Shown: positions 27,701 through 35,898, counted from the stretch's first letter. The stretch: 64,000 bases of DNA from DASPKM01 sp035628135 (GCA_035628135.1 DASPKM010000005.1:62001-126000), one strand, 5' to 3'. A program made the numbers and translations. Notes: generated from the sequence alone by a model not told the origin.

Positions 27701-28076
27701 ACATGAGGTTATCCCACAAACTAATAAGCTGTTGTTCCTTTAGCGATCCGGCGCTCTTTATTCTTTGCTTCAGCTTGTCCGTGTTCAATTGATTGCGGTT
27801 CTTCATGAGCCAGGATGAGAAGTTGTACAGCTCGGGATTAATAGCCCTTATCTCCTGGTAGGTGCGGGCCGGTTTAAAGCTGGCTGTTAGCCGGGTAATG
27901 ATATCCCGTGCCGCCTGCAGGGTGTCTGCATCAGAAATATTTTTCAGGAAATGGCTTTTTTCCGGGTCCGGATGCCAGATAAACCCAAGCTCTTTTTTTT
28001 GCTGTGATAATAGTTGCGGTGTTCTAAGGGTCACAAACCTGAACAGGTCAGTGCGGATAGGCATGATGGTTGACAT
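24720..28076 (-). CDS. 1118-residue protein of unknown function, first gene of the cluster
   Basis: A huge protein without signal peptide or known domain. A helical N-terminal part (1-190) comes before a low-complexity linker with a basic patch (RPGRKKGRKT, about 320). A beta-rich block (about 345-450) follows, then a segment opening with VCCYVPGEVSRIENILAREYKERHTR and running into a long Thr/Glu coiled-coil region (TETTEETTTETEVENMTD), a Ser/Thr-rich Gly-containing patch and RVVQKTTQKRTSRMLQEYEENNRHGFDN. The C-terminal half has further beta blocks and an Ala/Glu helix. I have seen similar YVPGEVS...IEN proteins as hypotheticals in other Bacteroidota but cannot verify this. It probably forms a fibre or scaffold. 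It heads the three-gene unit. Confidence 0.6.
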   Translation of the reverse strand: MSTIMPIRTDLFRFVTLRTPQLLSQQKKELGFIWHPDPEKSHFLKNISDADTLQAARDIITRLTASFKPARTYQEIRAINPELYNFSSWLMKNRNQLNTDKLKQRIKSAGSLKEQQLISLWDNLMYQASTRQSPHVRQACIQMIIANNFAEVLRKGSLEELAGELIETPRLPASPQGDKQLQLFVKRLAKAKVVLPKAFSVPRATPATSDPVKPGTHDSLVLNQDKIIASNTLNTLQTVKSDLQTVQKAPVQNTARSSRTAPGITVNELKNNPRKVSANTESFIQSLPASDRKVDELTASLDREIKKVQRDSRPGRKKGRKTIISRGNVIRNRPSDVNAYTLSFRDNAFDAFADKKQPPSMYMSLGTGRKNAYVTNADLTLTSGGRTIQSNKVDIIDNKSDQLHMRLFPGKGADISNNDTFELKGNIQLDDGTNLTIDTKGSTSNKNTNGKAKTASPPVVTPVSLPSNSVTLYGVNNIGIGVLRKVEQEVCCYVPGEVSRIENILAREYKERHTRSLVSTETTEETTTETEVENMTDTATTDRNEMQTEVANVLNQDNSTSVGGSLGVSGKAFGVEVSAEGYIDTSSSTSASTSDSAAKTYAQEITERTVERVVQKTTQKRTSRMLQEYEENNRHGFDNRKGDKHVTGVYRWVDIVYTNRLINYGKRLMYEFMLPEPAYFYKQALEKIAEEATGAGSTTVLEEPIHPEENDITGPDKIDEITYLEYGRLYDITIAAPPKPASPVSDAFSPVTSPDGKDRTYDFDLIIPAGYEAVSAKVDFTFNYQYGDFQPDTQFVISVGQHTYSVGKADLEKKNGRNDYFGNYNIGSFSSPWINVLPVQVSCKNVFSFMVNVTATLAVPESTMNAWQNEAYDQIMRAYEDQLAAYNAEIEAAAEEAAKEAESVDTSHRSFNRTLEKREIQRLCIEMMTRPFDIRMGQNFYTDGNCVPSVDQTSTLENYASHVKFFEQAFDWENMSYLFYPYYWAGRCDWTELIQAEHAADPIFQAFLQCGMARVVVPVRPGFEDAVVYYMETGDIWNGGDLVLETDDDLYLSIAEEIMELEGFVEEEWQSRVPTALTIVQGDSVYLEDEGLPCCSHIENAETTTHLVGSTNVLTGLS

Positions 28077-28358
28077 ACGAAACAGGGTTTAAGTTTCAAT
28101 TAAAACAATTGAATAGCTACGCTGCTAGCAGAGCCGTGTTGAAGTGGTGAATCAGATAGGTTGAGCCAGGGTACTCCCTGGAATGAGTAGATGAGTGAAG
28201 ATAAGGATCAATTTTAAACCGGCAAATACTCTAAAGCGAGTATTCATGGCAATTTATTTTTACGCTGCCCACGTTTCTGCGTTCCGTGCACCGCCATACA
28301 TGAGCCCGCAATATGGCCGTCTGAATTCGGGATTCCAAAAATTAAATTTTCAGAATTT
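28077..28358. other. Intergenic region between divergent units; two small hairpins
   Basis: No gene was found here. A 6-bp hairpin CCAGGG-TACT-CCCTGG lies at 28166-28181 and a 7-bp one AATACTC-loop-GAGTATT at 28225-28244. No Bacteroidota -7 box was found on the minus strand for the 1118-residue gene, so its promoter is unidentified. Confidence 0.5.
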
Positions 28359-28388
28359 TTTGAAAGTTTGAAAAAATAGTTAACTTTG
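28359..28388 (+). promoter_or_regulatory. Promoter of the small membrane protein pair
   Basis: TTTG (28359-28362), 18 nt, then TAACTTTG (28381-28388), a perfect TAnnTTTG box. The first ATG is 26 nt downstream at 28415. Confidence 0.7.
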
Positions 28389-28414
28389 TGTTGTCAAGGT
28401 TAAAACATGGTCGT

Positions 28415-28774
28415 ATGAACACATTAACCTACATCATTTACCTGGCCATCACCTACTTCATAACCGTACACGTGGGGCTTAGATTTTACCGGAACGGCGA
28501 AGTGTATATCCTCAACCTGCTCCACGGCGATCAAAAGCTCACGGCCTTCATCAACAGGATCTTGCTGATAGGTTATTACCTCCTGAACCTCGGATATGTA
28601 ACGCTTACCATCAGCACCTGGCAAAACATAGATACCTGGGGAGAAATGTTCGGCAGCATTGCGTTTATGACCGGAAAGATCATGCTTACCCTTGGCGTAA
28701 TGCATTTTTTCAACATGGCGGTGATCTTATTCATAAGCTACCGCCACCATGCTTCTGTTAACAATAAAACTTAA
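28415..28774 (+). CDS. Small integral membrane protein (paralogue 1)
   Basis: A 119-residue protein with three predicted membrane helices (residues about 1-22, 45-68 and 80-110). The middle contains GYYLLNLGYVTLTIS and the end HFFNMAVILFISYRHH. It is clearly related to the next gene (same YYLLNLG block and same helix spacing), so the two arose by duplication. I do not recognise the family. The start is ATG 28415, in line with the promoter. It is divergent from the signal-less cluster. Confidence 0.7.
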   Translation: MNTLTYIIYLAITYFITVHVGLRFYRNGEVYILNLLHGDQKLTAFINRILLIGYYLLNLGYVTLTISTWQNIDTWGEMFGSIAFMTGKIMLTLGVMHFFNMAVILFISYRHHASVNNKT

Positions 28775-28778
28775 ATAT

Positions 28779-29180
28779 ATGAACGCCTCATTAAACTTCA
28801 TCGCATACCTGGTATACCTGCCTGTTGTTATACTGCTTACGTGGTACGTGGCGCACGTACTGTTCAGGAACAGTAAAGTGTTCATGTACGACATCTTCAA
28901 TGGCAAGGAAGACATTGCTACTTCAACCAACAAATTGTTCGAAACAGGCTTTTACCTCCTGAACCTTGGATTTGCCCTCGTGATCATGACCATTGCTGAC
29001 ATGATCCTCGACAGCCGTACCATGCTGGAGGTCCTAAGCACTAAGATCGGCGGCTTCAGCATCTACCTGGGCATTATGCTGTTCTTTAACCTGTACCTCT
29101 TCTTCAGGGGAAGGCGCATATCCCGGCAAAAGATGAGGATCGCAGAAGCAGCGAAGCTGGCTGGCAGAGACCCTATATAA
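28779..29180 (+). CDS. Small integral membrane protein (paralogue 2)
   Basis: A 133-residue protein with three hydrophobic segments (residues about 5-22, 52-72, 92-112) and a basic C-terminal tail (GRRISRQKMRIAEAAKLAGR). FYLLNLGFALVIM matches FYLLNLGYVTLTI of the preceding gene at the same position. The ATG at 28779 is 4 nt after the upstream stop; an upstream in-frame start would overlap that gene. The pair probably forms a heteromer. No function can be assigned. Confidence 0.7.
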   Translation: MNASLNFIAYLVYLPVVILLTWYVAHVLFRNSKVFMYDIFNGKEDIATSTNKLFETGFYLLNLGFALVIMTIADMILDSRTMLEVLSTKIGGFSIYLGIMLFFNLYLFFRGRRISRQKMRIAEAAKLAGRDPI

Positions 29181-29196
29181 CAGCATACTTAACAGC

Positions 29197-29226
29197 AAAA
29201 GGCACAACCTGGTTGTGCCTTTTTTT
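29197..29226 (+). terminator. Terminator after the membrane protein pair
   Basis: AAAAGGCACAACC pairs with GGTTGTGCCTTTT around a tight turn, followed by a run of T (29220-29226). The A run on the left makes it usable from the opposite strand for the convergent barrel gene. Confidence 0.82.
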
Positions 29227-29241
29227 ATGCCATATATTTTG

Positions 29242-29907
29242 TTAGAATGTTATTCCTACACCTACTTTGAAAGCGCGGTTGTAAGAATTGAAGCGCTGGT
29301 CAGCATCCACCTTCGATAAACCATGGTCATAAGCGGCCATCACATTCACGCCATTGTTGAATTGATAACCTACTCCACCTGTAAGGCCTACATCCCAACG
29401 GTTGAATTGATTGGTGGCATCCAGCTTGCTGTTCAACAAGTTTATACCCAGCAAGCCGGCGGTGGTACGCAGGTCAGCTTGTGCCAGGTACGATACCTGA
29501 GGGCCGCCAAACACCTGGAACCCGCCGATGTTAGCCTTCAATACAACGGGTACATCTATATAATGCATGTTCAGCGCAGCGCCTGCATTTACACCCAGGA
29601 AGTCAACGCCTTTTCCTTTGAGCGCGCCATTCAGCTCGTAGCCCTTCTGCGAATAATACACGGCAGGTTCAACGGATAGGTTTTCACCCAACCGCACCGA
29701 AGCATAACCCCCCGCAAAAAAACCCGCGCGGTTTTTGGTGGTCACTATTCCATCGGTAAGGTCGAGCAGGTTTTGCAAATTGTTAACCGCATCGCCGCGC
29801 ATACCGGACGATGTAAAGCCCGCGCGTATGCCAAAAGCAGCTTGCTCCTGTGCGATGCTTACAATAGAAACAATAAGAGCAGTAAAGAGTAGAATTTTTT
29901 TTTTCAT
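29242..29907 (-). CDS. Outer-membrane beta-barrel (porin-family, PorT-like fold)
   Basis: A 221-residue protein with a signal peptide (MKKKILLFTALIVSIVSIAQ) and a small beta-barrel of alternating aromatic strands: FGIRAGFTSSGM, GFFAGGYASVRL, LSVEPAVYYSQKGYEL, ending in FKVGVGITF with a terminal Phe. It belongs to the OMP_b-brl_2 group. The function is unknown. It is followed by the bidirectional terminator at 29197-29226. Confidence 0.88.
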   Translation of the reverse strand: MKKKILLFTALIVSIVSIAQEQAAFGIRAGFTSSGMRGDAVNNLQNLLDLTDGIVTTKNRAGFFAGGYASVRLGENLSVEPAVYYSQKGYELNGALKGKGVDFLGVNAGAALNMHYIDVPVVLKANIGGFQVFGGPQVSYLAQADLRTTAGLLGINLLNSKLDATNQFNRWDVGLTGGVGYQFNNGVNVMAAYDHGLSKVDADQRFNSYNRAFKVGVGITF

Positions 29908-30010
29908 AAAGAAACGTGAACGTGGTTTTTCAGTCGTTCTGGATGCTAAGAATGCAAAATGCCTTCCCGAATTAATCAGGGGTATGTAAGTTTATGTTAA
30001 AGCATTAAAA

Positions 30011-30041
30011 AGTAAAAAGTCTCACCGCACCGGTGAGACTT
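30011..30041 (-). terminator. Terminator of the 95-residue protein gene
   Basis: An 11-bp perfect stem (AAGTCTCACCG at 30017-30027, CGGTGAGACTT at 30031-30041) with a 3-nt loop is followed on the minus strand by a T run (complement of 30014-30018). Confidence 0.82.
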
Positions 30042-30053
30042 GCAATTTGCAGG

Positions 30054-30341
30054 TTACCCGATCTCGAATTCTATCTTGTTATCACCACAATCGGTGGAAA
30101 CAAAGAACGAGTGAATGCCACTCGGCAACTTCCACGTGAATTGCGCGCTGAACTCGTCGTAGTATTCAGCCGATCCGATGCTGTTGCCATTAAAGCCCCA
30201 TTTAACGGTGTGAGGCCCGCCACTGCATGTTACCCCAAAGCTTGCGGCAAAATAGGCCGACTCCAGCTTGCACGCGGGGTCGATCTTTGGAAATTTTTCT
30301 CCATTGATCGGGTACACAATGTTTACTGCATGTTGTCCCAT
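30054..30341 (-). CDS. Small beta-rich hypothetical protein (95 aa)
   Basis: A protein of 95 residues starting MGQHAVNIVYPINGEKFP. It has a regular strand pattern (HTVKWGFNGNSIG, AQFTWKLPSGIHSFFVSTDCG, NKIEFEIG) and looks like a single immunoglobulin-like sandwich with three Cys. I do not recognise the family. There is no signal peptide. The start at 30341 is fixed by a full Shine-Dalgarno sequence (AGGAGG) 6 nt upstream, rare in this phylum. It has its own terminator and stands alone. Confidence 0.65.
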   Translation of the reverse strand: MGQHAVNIVYPINGEKFPKIDPACKLESAYFAASFGVTCSGGPHTVKWGFNGNSIGSAEYYDEFSAQFTWKLPSGIHSFFVSTDCGDNKIEFEIG

Positions 30342-30447
30342 AAATGATCCTCCTGTTTTTTTAATTAGGAAAAAGGTTCCCTTCACGGGTAGGACAACCG
30401 GTTTTTAAAAGGAAGTAATGATCAAAAAGTTAAAGGAGGAGTTCTTG

Positions 30448-30476
30448 TACTAATGCAGAGTGATACTAATGCAGAG
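30448..30476 (+). repeat. Direct repeat of 13 bp, two copies
   Basis: TACTAATGCAGAG occurs at 30448-30460 and again at 30464-30476, spaced by 3 nt. It lies in the 297-bp gap between the divergent 95-residue protein and the oxidoreductase gene, so it may be an operator. No other copy was noticed. Confidence 0.5.
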
Positions 30477-30638
30477 AGAGCTGGAATTCTACTGATTTAA
30501 ATTTACTGAATTTTTCATTGCTCCCAAAGAGTTTTGTGCGCCGCCAACCTTTACCGCCGTACGGTTTATGGCCGCTCCGATTATGAATGGTATTATTTAC
30601 TTTAGTTGTTACTGCTTCAACATTAAAAAATAAATGCA

Positions 30639-31649
30639 ATGGCCGGACAACAGGTAACAAAAGACAAGGTTGGCATAGCCCTGGTAGGACTAGGCAAATA
30701 CAGCGCAGAACAATTAGCGCCAGCATTACAGGAAACAGAACATTGTTATCTGGCCGGCATCGTCACCGGTACACCAGAGAAAGCAAAAGAATGGAAAAAG
30801 AAATATGATATTCCCCCGGAGAATGTATACAGCTACGAGAATTTCGAGTCCATCGCCAACAATGCCGATATCGATATTATATACATAGTGCTTCCCAATT
30901 CAATGCACGCCGAGTACGTGATCCGCGGCGCCAAAACGGGCAAACACATCATCTGTGAAAAACCAATGGCCATTACCGTAGAAGACTGCGACCGCATGAT
31001 CGGGGCTTGCAGGGATGCAGGCGTGATGCTGTCCATCGGTTACCGCCTGCATTTTGAACCATACAATCGTGAGATGATGCGGCTCGGCAGGGATAAAGTA
31101 TTTGGCAACATCCAATCACTCAAGGCCGATAACGGAATGGACACCGTAGAAGGATGGAGGTTGGACATGCAACTGGCGGGTGGCGGCCCTTTGATGGACG
31201 TAGGCATTTATTGCGTGCAGGGCGTTCGTTATACCACCGGCATGGAGCCCATAGCGGTGCGTGCACAGGAAGGCCCGAAAAATGACAAGGAGAAATTTAA
31301 ATCAGTAGAAGAGTCGCTCACCTGGCAAATGGAAATGCCGGGCGGGGCGATCGCGGAATGCTTCACCAGTTATTCAGAGGAAAAAAATTTATTGAGGGCC
31401 GAAGCAGAGAATGGATGGTTCGAGCTGTCGCCGGCTTATAATTATGAAGGCCTCAAGGGCAAAACTTCCGACGGTAAGATGAAATTCCCGCAAATCAACC
31501 AACAGGCCGCGCAAATGGATGATTTTGCAAAGGCCGTCAAGGAAAACCGCCCCACGCCCGTGCCGGGTGAAATGGGAAAACAAGACGTAAAGATCCTGCT
31601 GGCCATTTACGAAGCCATGCGGACAGGGCAGCGCGTCGAGATCAGTTAG
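30639..31649 (+). CDS. Gfo/Idh/MocA family oxidoreductase
   Basis: A 336-residue NAD(P)-dependent sugar dehydrogenase-like protein. The Rossmann motif GLGKYS is at residues 17-22, followed by the conserved CEKPMAIT (with the catalytic Lys) and GGGPLMDVGIYCVQGVRY in the second domain. It resembles glucose-fructose oxidoreductases, but has no Tat or Sec signal, so it is cytoplasmic. The sugar substrate cannot be read. It stands alone. Confidence 0.88.
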   Translation: MAGQQVTKDKVGIALVGLGKYSAEQLAPALQETEHCYLAGIVTGTPEKAKEWKKKYDIPPENVYSYENFESIANNADIDIIYIVLPNSMHAEYVIRGAKTGKHIICEKPMAITVEDCDRMIGACRDAGVMLSIGYRLHFEPYNREMMRLGRDKVFGNIQSLKADNGMDTVEGWRLDMQLAGGGPLMDVGIYCVQGVRYTTGMEPIAVRAQEGPKNDKEKFKSVEESLTWQMEMPGGAIAECFTSYSEEKNLLRAEAENGWFELSPAYNYEGLKGKTSDGKMKFPQINQQAAQMDDFAKAVKENRPTPVPGEMGKQDVKILLAIYEAMRTGQRVEIS

Positions 31650-31666
31650 TGGCTGGTATGAACACG

Positions 31667-34114
31667 CTACTCTGTTCTAAGATTATTAACAGGATTAGAC
31701 AGCGCCACTTTAACGGCTTGTATGCTGATGGTAAGAAATGCTATCAGCAGCGCCATTACCCAACCTGTTATTACAATCCAGATGCTGAAAGGCGCCCGGT
31801 ATGCAAAACTCTCCAGCCAGCTATTGACGAAATACCAGGCCAGCGGCGACGCCACCAGGAATGAAATGACCACGAGCTTCAAAAAATCTTTCGATAGCAA
31901 TGAAACGATGCCCGCCGTGCTGGCGCCTAATACCTTGCGTATGCCTATTTCCCTGATACGCTGCTCCACGCTGAACGTTGTAAGGCCGAACAGTCCCAAA
32001 CAAGAAATAAATATCGCAATGATGGTAAAGGACTGTATGATCGAAGCCAGCCTTTCTTCCGCGGCATAGTTCTTTTCAAAATTCTGATCAAGAAAACCGT
32101 ATTCAAAAGGTTCATCAGGGTTCAGCTTCGTCCAGGCTGCGGTCATTTCCTTCAAAGCAGCTTGCATATTATTTCCTTTTACATGCGCAATAAGGTAGTT
32201 ATAGTTTTGATAGCGGTTCAGCAAAAATCCGTAGGATTCAATGCTTGCATGCAGGTCTTTAAAATGAAAATCCTTTACAACGCCTACGATCTGGAACAGC
32301 ACTTCTTCGCCTCCCCAGTTTGCAGCGATATTTTTGCCGATGGCATCTTCCGCGGAAGCGAATTCAAACTGGCGGATGGCCTCCTCATTGAGTACGATGC
32401 GGTTGGCGGTATCGCCGGGAAAATCTTTGGAGAACAACCTGCCTGCCACCGGCTGAATGCCCAGTGTTTGAAGGTAACTGTTATCCACGCGGTTGATGAA
32501 GACGGTTTTTGTATGCTCGGATGGAGTGCCTTGTTTATACAACAGCCAGTCCGTTACATTCGCAATGCCCGGATAATAAATGGAAGCGCCCGCCGAAGAA
32601 ACATTGCTGTTGGCCAACAACTCATTTTTATAAGAAGTATATACGTTCTTGGCCGTTGAAGTGCGCAACGGAATTACCACCTGCTGGTCTTTCACAAAGC
32701 CCAGGTCCTTGGTGCGCAGGTAACTCATTTGGTTGGCAATGGTAAGCGAAGCCACGATCAAAGCCACTGATATCACGAACTGGAACACTACCAAAACCTT
32801 CCTGAACGAAACCGCGGCGAGCGAATTGGAGAACCGCCCCTTCAATACTTTTACGGGCTTGAAGGCAGACAAATAAAAAGCAGGGTAAACGCCCGCAACC
32901 AATCCTGCAATGAAGGTCACCAGCAGGAACGCAAGCGAGAGGTAAAGATATTGCTCACCTGTAAAGGATAGCGCTTTTCCTGAAACCCGCTCGAACAAAG
33001 GCCGCAACAACAGGGTAAACCCAATGGAAATAATGAAGGACATCAACGACAGCAATATGGCTTCCCATAAGAACTGCCTGACCAAAGAAGTTTTTTCAGC
33101 ACCCAATACTTTGCGTACGCCGATTTCTATCGCTCGTTTGGAAGAGCGGGCAGTGGCAAGGTTCATGAAATTGACGCAGGCGATCAGCAACGTTACTATC
33201 GCGATAGAAACAAGTATGTACAGGTAGTTCACATTTCCACCGGCGGTAACATTTCCATCGGTATTGGCATATAAATGAATATCCTTTACGGGAGTAAGGA
33301 ATTGCCTGCGGTCGCGTCCCGTTGCTTTGAGGTCTTCGGCCGCATATTTTTTAATGAACTCAGGGAATTTCGCTTCGAGTTTTTTCGGGTCTGTGCCAGG
33401 TTTCAGCAACAGGTAAGTATAAAACAGGTTGTTGTTCGCCATATCGGTCAGCCGCCTGATCCAGGGGCCTACTTCACCGCTTTGCATGGACATAACGAAA
33501 CGCGCATCAATGTGCGAAGGCGTTGTGGACGGAGCAAATACCCCGGTTATCTTAAAATCAAAAGCGCCATTGGTGGTGCTGTTGATGTGTAGGGTCTTGT
33601 TCAATGCAGGTTCTTTCCCGAACAGCTTGTCGGCAATCTCTGTCGAGATCACCACCGCGTTGGGTTCTGACAATGCCCTATGAGGATCACCTTCCCTGAA
33701 CTTATAAGTAAAGAGCCTGAAGAAAGTTGAATCTGCCAGGTAACCCTCCGTCTCATAAAATGAACGGGTGGCTGAGTTGTCGCGGTATTGCAGAAGGGTC
33801 TTATCATCTTCGAAAGCCTTCATCAGTCTCGCGCAGCTTTCAATTTCAGGATATACCTGTTGCATGGTCGGACCCATCGGCGCCGGCGTAGTGGCATACC
33901 GTTCTTCTTTTCCTTCCTGTATCGAAACCGTTCCCAGTTGGTACAGCCGGCTGCCCAGCACGTGTTGGCTGTCGTAACTCAGTTCCTGGAAGATATACAT
34001 CGAAATAAGCATGCAGCACGTAAGTCCTATTGCCAGGCCAAACACATTGATGAAGGAGAATACCTTGTTCTTAACAAGGCTCCTGAAGGCAAGCTTGATG
34101 TAGGTTTTGATCAT
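31667..34114 (-). CDS. ABC transporter permease (MacB/FtsX type)
   Basis: An 815-residue permease. The N-terminal signature MIKTYIKLAFRSLVKNKVFSFINVFGLAIGL begins the first MacB-core periplasmic domain (about 40-280). An FtsX domain follows (VNFMNLATARSSKRAIEIGVRKVLGA), then a second periplasmic region, then a second FtsX domain (FGLTTFSVEQRIREIGIRKVLGAS). This is the Bacteroidota two-FtsX form, probably an antimicrobial or lipoprotein-type exporter. No ATP-binding subunit is adjacent; one lies at 46.2 kb but has no evident link. Confidence 0.9.
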   Translation of the reverse strand: MIKTYIKLAFRSLVKNKVFSFINVFGLAIGLTCCMLISMYIFQELSYDSQHVLGSRLYQLGTVSIQEGKEERYATTPAPMGPTMQQVYPEIESCARLMKAFEDDKTLLQYRDNSATRSFYETEGYLADSTFFRLFTYKFREGDPHRALSEPNAVVISTEIADKLFGKEPALNKTLHINSTTNGAFDFKITGVFAPSTTPSHIDARFVMSMQSGEVGPWIRRLTDMANNNLFYTYLLLKPGTDPKKLEAKFPEFIKKYAAEDLKATGRDRRQFLTPVKDIHLYANTDGNVTAGGNVNYLYILVSIAIVTLLIACVNFMNLATARSSKRAIEIGVRKVLGAEKTSLVRQFLWEAILLSLMSFIISIGFTLLLRPLFERVSGKALSFTGEQYLYLSLAFLLVTFIAGLVAGVYPAFYLSAFKPVKVLKGRFSNSLAAVSFRKVLVVFQFVISVALIVASLTIANQMSYLRTKDLGFVKDQQVVIPLRTSTAKNVYTSYKNELLANSNVSSAGASIYYPGIANVTDWLLYKQGTPSEHTKTVFINRVDNSYLQTLGIQPVAGRLFSKDFPGDTANRIVLNEEAIRQFEFASAEDAIGKNIAANWGGEEVLFQIVGVVKDFHFKDLHASIESYGFLLNRYQNYNYLIAHVKGNNMQAALKEMTAAWTKLNPDEPFEYGFLDQNFEKNYAAEERLASIIQSFTIIAIFISCLGLFGLTTFSVEQRIREIGIRKVLGASTAGIVSLLSKDFLKLVVISFLVASPLAWYFVNSWLESFAYRAPFSIWIVITGWVMALLIAFLTISIQAVKVALSNPVNNLRTE

Positions 34115-34210
34115 ACGGGTTTGTTATACCCTTAAGATAACGAAACAAACTATCGTTACGAGTGTTTTCGTTGAGTGGAATAATGGCTATTTATACGGCA
34201 GAGCCCGATA

Positions 34211-34402
34211 TTACAGGCTGTCTCTGCGGGCGGTATCAGGTTCGTTGATGGTGGTGCCCGCGGTGGTATCGGGCAGGCTGCCTTCCACATTTTCTACATT
34301 GGTGGTATTGGGTCCTTCTTTCGCCTTGTCGTCCTTATCATCCTTATTGTCCTGGCAGGAAATTGCCAACAGCGCTACGAATAAAATTGCTAAAGGTTTC
34401 AT
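34211..34402 (-). CDS. Small lipoprotein
   Basis: A protein of 63 residues with a lipoprotein signal (MKPLAILFVALLAISC, Cys16 as the lipid site), then an Asp/Lys-rich and Thr/Asn/Pro-rich disordered chain. I chose the ATG at 34402 because it places the signal at the N-terminus; the longer frame is implausible. Function unknown. Confidence 0.6.
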   Translation of the reverse strand: MKPLAILFVALLAISCQDNKDDKDDKAKEGPNTTNVENVEGSLPDTTAGTTINEPDTARRDSL

Positions 34403-34518
34403 TGCATGAGCTTTGCCACACAAATGCAATAATGTTGCCACCCTGGATTGTACCGGATTCCTTAACTTCAAGGATGAGGCCGTATTATCGGTATGCCTTC
34501 CAAAACTAACGTTAACCC

Positions 34519-35898
34519 ATGTACGTAGAATCTCCTAATGCAGGTGCAGCGCCTGCCGCACCGGAACAATCTGCAAAAGCAACTGGTTATGCCGTCCGTA
34601 TTTCGCTGATTGCGGCACTCGGCGGCTTTCTCTTCGGTTTTGAGACCGCGGTTATATCCGGGGCCGAAAAAACGATACAGGAGCTGTGGAACCTTAGTTC
34701 GGGCTGGCAGGGATTTACGGTTGCTTCTAGTCTCATCGGCACTGTTATCGGTTCGTTGGTTGCCGGCATGCCCGCCCAACGCTATGGCAGAAAAAAAGTG
34801 TTGGCCGTCATTGCCATTTTATATTTATTGTCTGCGGTGGGTTGTGCGTTTACGCCCGTATGGATACTATTCGTGGTTTTCAGATTTATAGGGGGCGTGG
34901 CGGTAGGAGCGTCTTCAGTGGTAGGGCCGATGTATATTTCCGAGGTATCGCCCGCAAAGATCCGCGGAAGGCTGGCGGGCTCATTCCAGTTGATGATCGT
35001 TACGGGTATTTTTGTTTCCTTTCTTACCAATTTTTTGTTTGTGGATTTCGGGGACAGCGCATGGCGTTGGATGCTCGGTATCATGATCGTGCCCGCGGCA
35101 TTGTTTGCGGTCCTGTTGCGCTTTATTCCAGAAAGCCCGCGCTGGCTGGTATTGAATAACAGGGATGAAGAGGCAAAGGCCATATTCGCAAAGACCGGCG
35201 AGCCCAATGCGGCCGCATTGGTACGCGAAGAACACCAGCTCTCTAAATCCGGCACCAGGGAAAGCCTGTTCAACGGCAAATACAACAAGCCTATTTTGTA
35301 CGCGGTGTTGCTGGCCATGTTCAACCAGTTATCTGGCATCAATGCCATCTTATATTATGCTCCGCGCATTTTTGAGATGGCGGGCTTCGATAAAGAAGAG
35401 TCGTACCTGCAGCCTGTATACATTGGAGCAGCCAATTTGCTGTTTACGCTCATAGCAATGACAGTGATCGACAAGTTTGGAAGAAAAACCCTGTTGCTGA
35501 TTGGTTGCGTTGGTCTGGTGGCCATGCTCGGCCTTACCGCGCATGCATTTAGCGATGATGCATTGATGGGTAAGAATGTTTTGTTCTATCTGCTGGGGTA
35601 CATTGCTTTTTTTGCTTTTTCGCAGGGCGCGGTCATATGGGTGTTTATTTCGGAGATATTCCCCAATTCCGTGCGGTCGCAGGGAAGCTCGCTGGGAAGC
35701 TTCACGCATTGGATCATGGCCGCGATCATTTCATGGACCTTCCCGATTATTGTGGAAGGAAGCCCCAGGGGCGGATTTTATTCCTTCGTTTTTTATACCG
35801 CGATGATGGTGGTCGCTTTCATTTTTATCTGGAGGGCTTTGCCCGAAACCAAGGGCAAGTCGCTGGAACGCATTCAGCAGGAATTAGGCATTAAATGA
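34519..35898 (+). CDS. Sugar porter of the MFS (xylose/glucose:H+ symporter type)
   Basis: A 459-residue, twelve-helix transporter. The family signatures are visible: GGFLFGFETAVISGA in helix 1, GRKKVL between helices 2 and 3, FRFIGGVAVGASSVVGPMYISEVSP, PESPRWL, QLSGINAILYYAPRIF in helix 7, and PETKGKSLE near the end. It probably imports a hexose. Its stop overlaps the start of the GH32 gene by 4 nt, which points to fructose released from fructans. Confidence 0.93.
   Translation: MYVESPNAGAAPAAPEQSAKATGYAVRISLIAALGGFLFGFETAVISGAEKTIQELWNLSSGWQGFTVASSLIGTVIGSLVAGMPAQRYGRKKVLAVIAILYLLSAVGCAFTPVWILFVVFRFIGGVAVGASSVVGPMYISEVSPAKIRGRLAGSFQLMIVTGIFVSFLTNFLFVDFGDSAWRWMLGIMIVPAALFAVLLRFIPESPRWLVLNNRDEEAKAIFAKTGEPNAAALVREEHQLSKSGTRESLFNGKYNKPILYAVLLAMFNQLSGINAILYYAPRIFEMAGFDKEESYLQPVYIGAANLLFTLIAMTVIDKFGRKTLLLIGCVGLVAMLGLTAHAFSDDALMGKNVLFYLLGYIAFFAFSQGAVIWVFISEIFPNSVRSQGSSLGSFTHWIMAAIISWTFPIIVEGSPRGGFYSFVFYTAMMVVAFIFIWRALPETKGKSLERIQQELGIK

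Noticed and set aside
35350..35709. Antisense reading frame in the sugar porter gene
   Set aside because: No protein character; it is a shadow of a transporter with clear motifs on the other strand.
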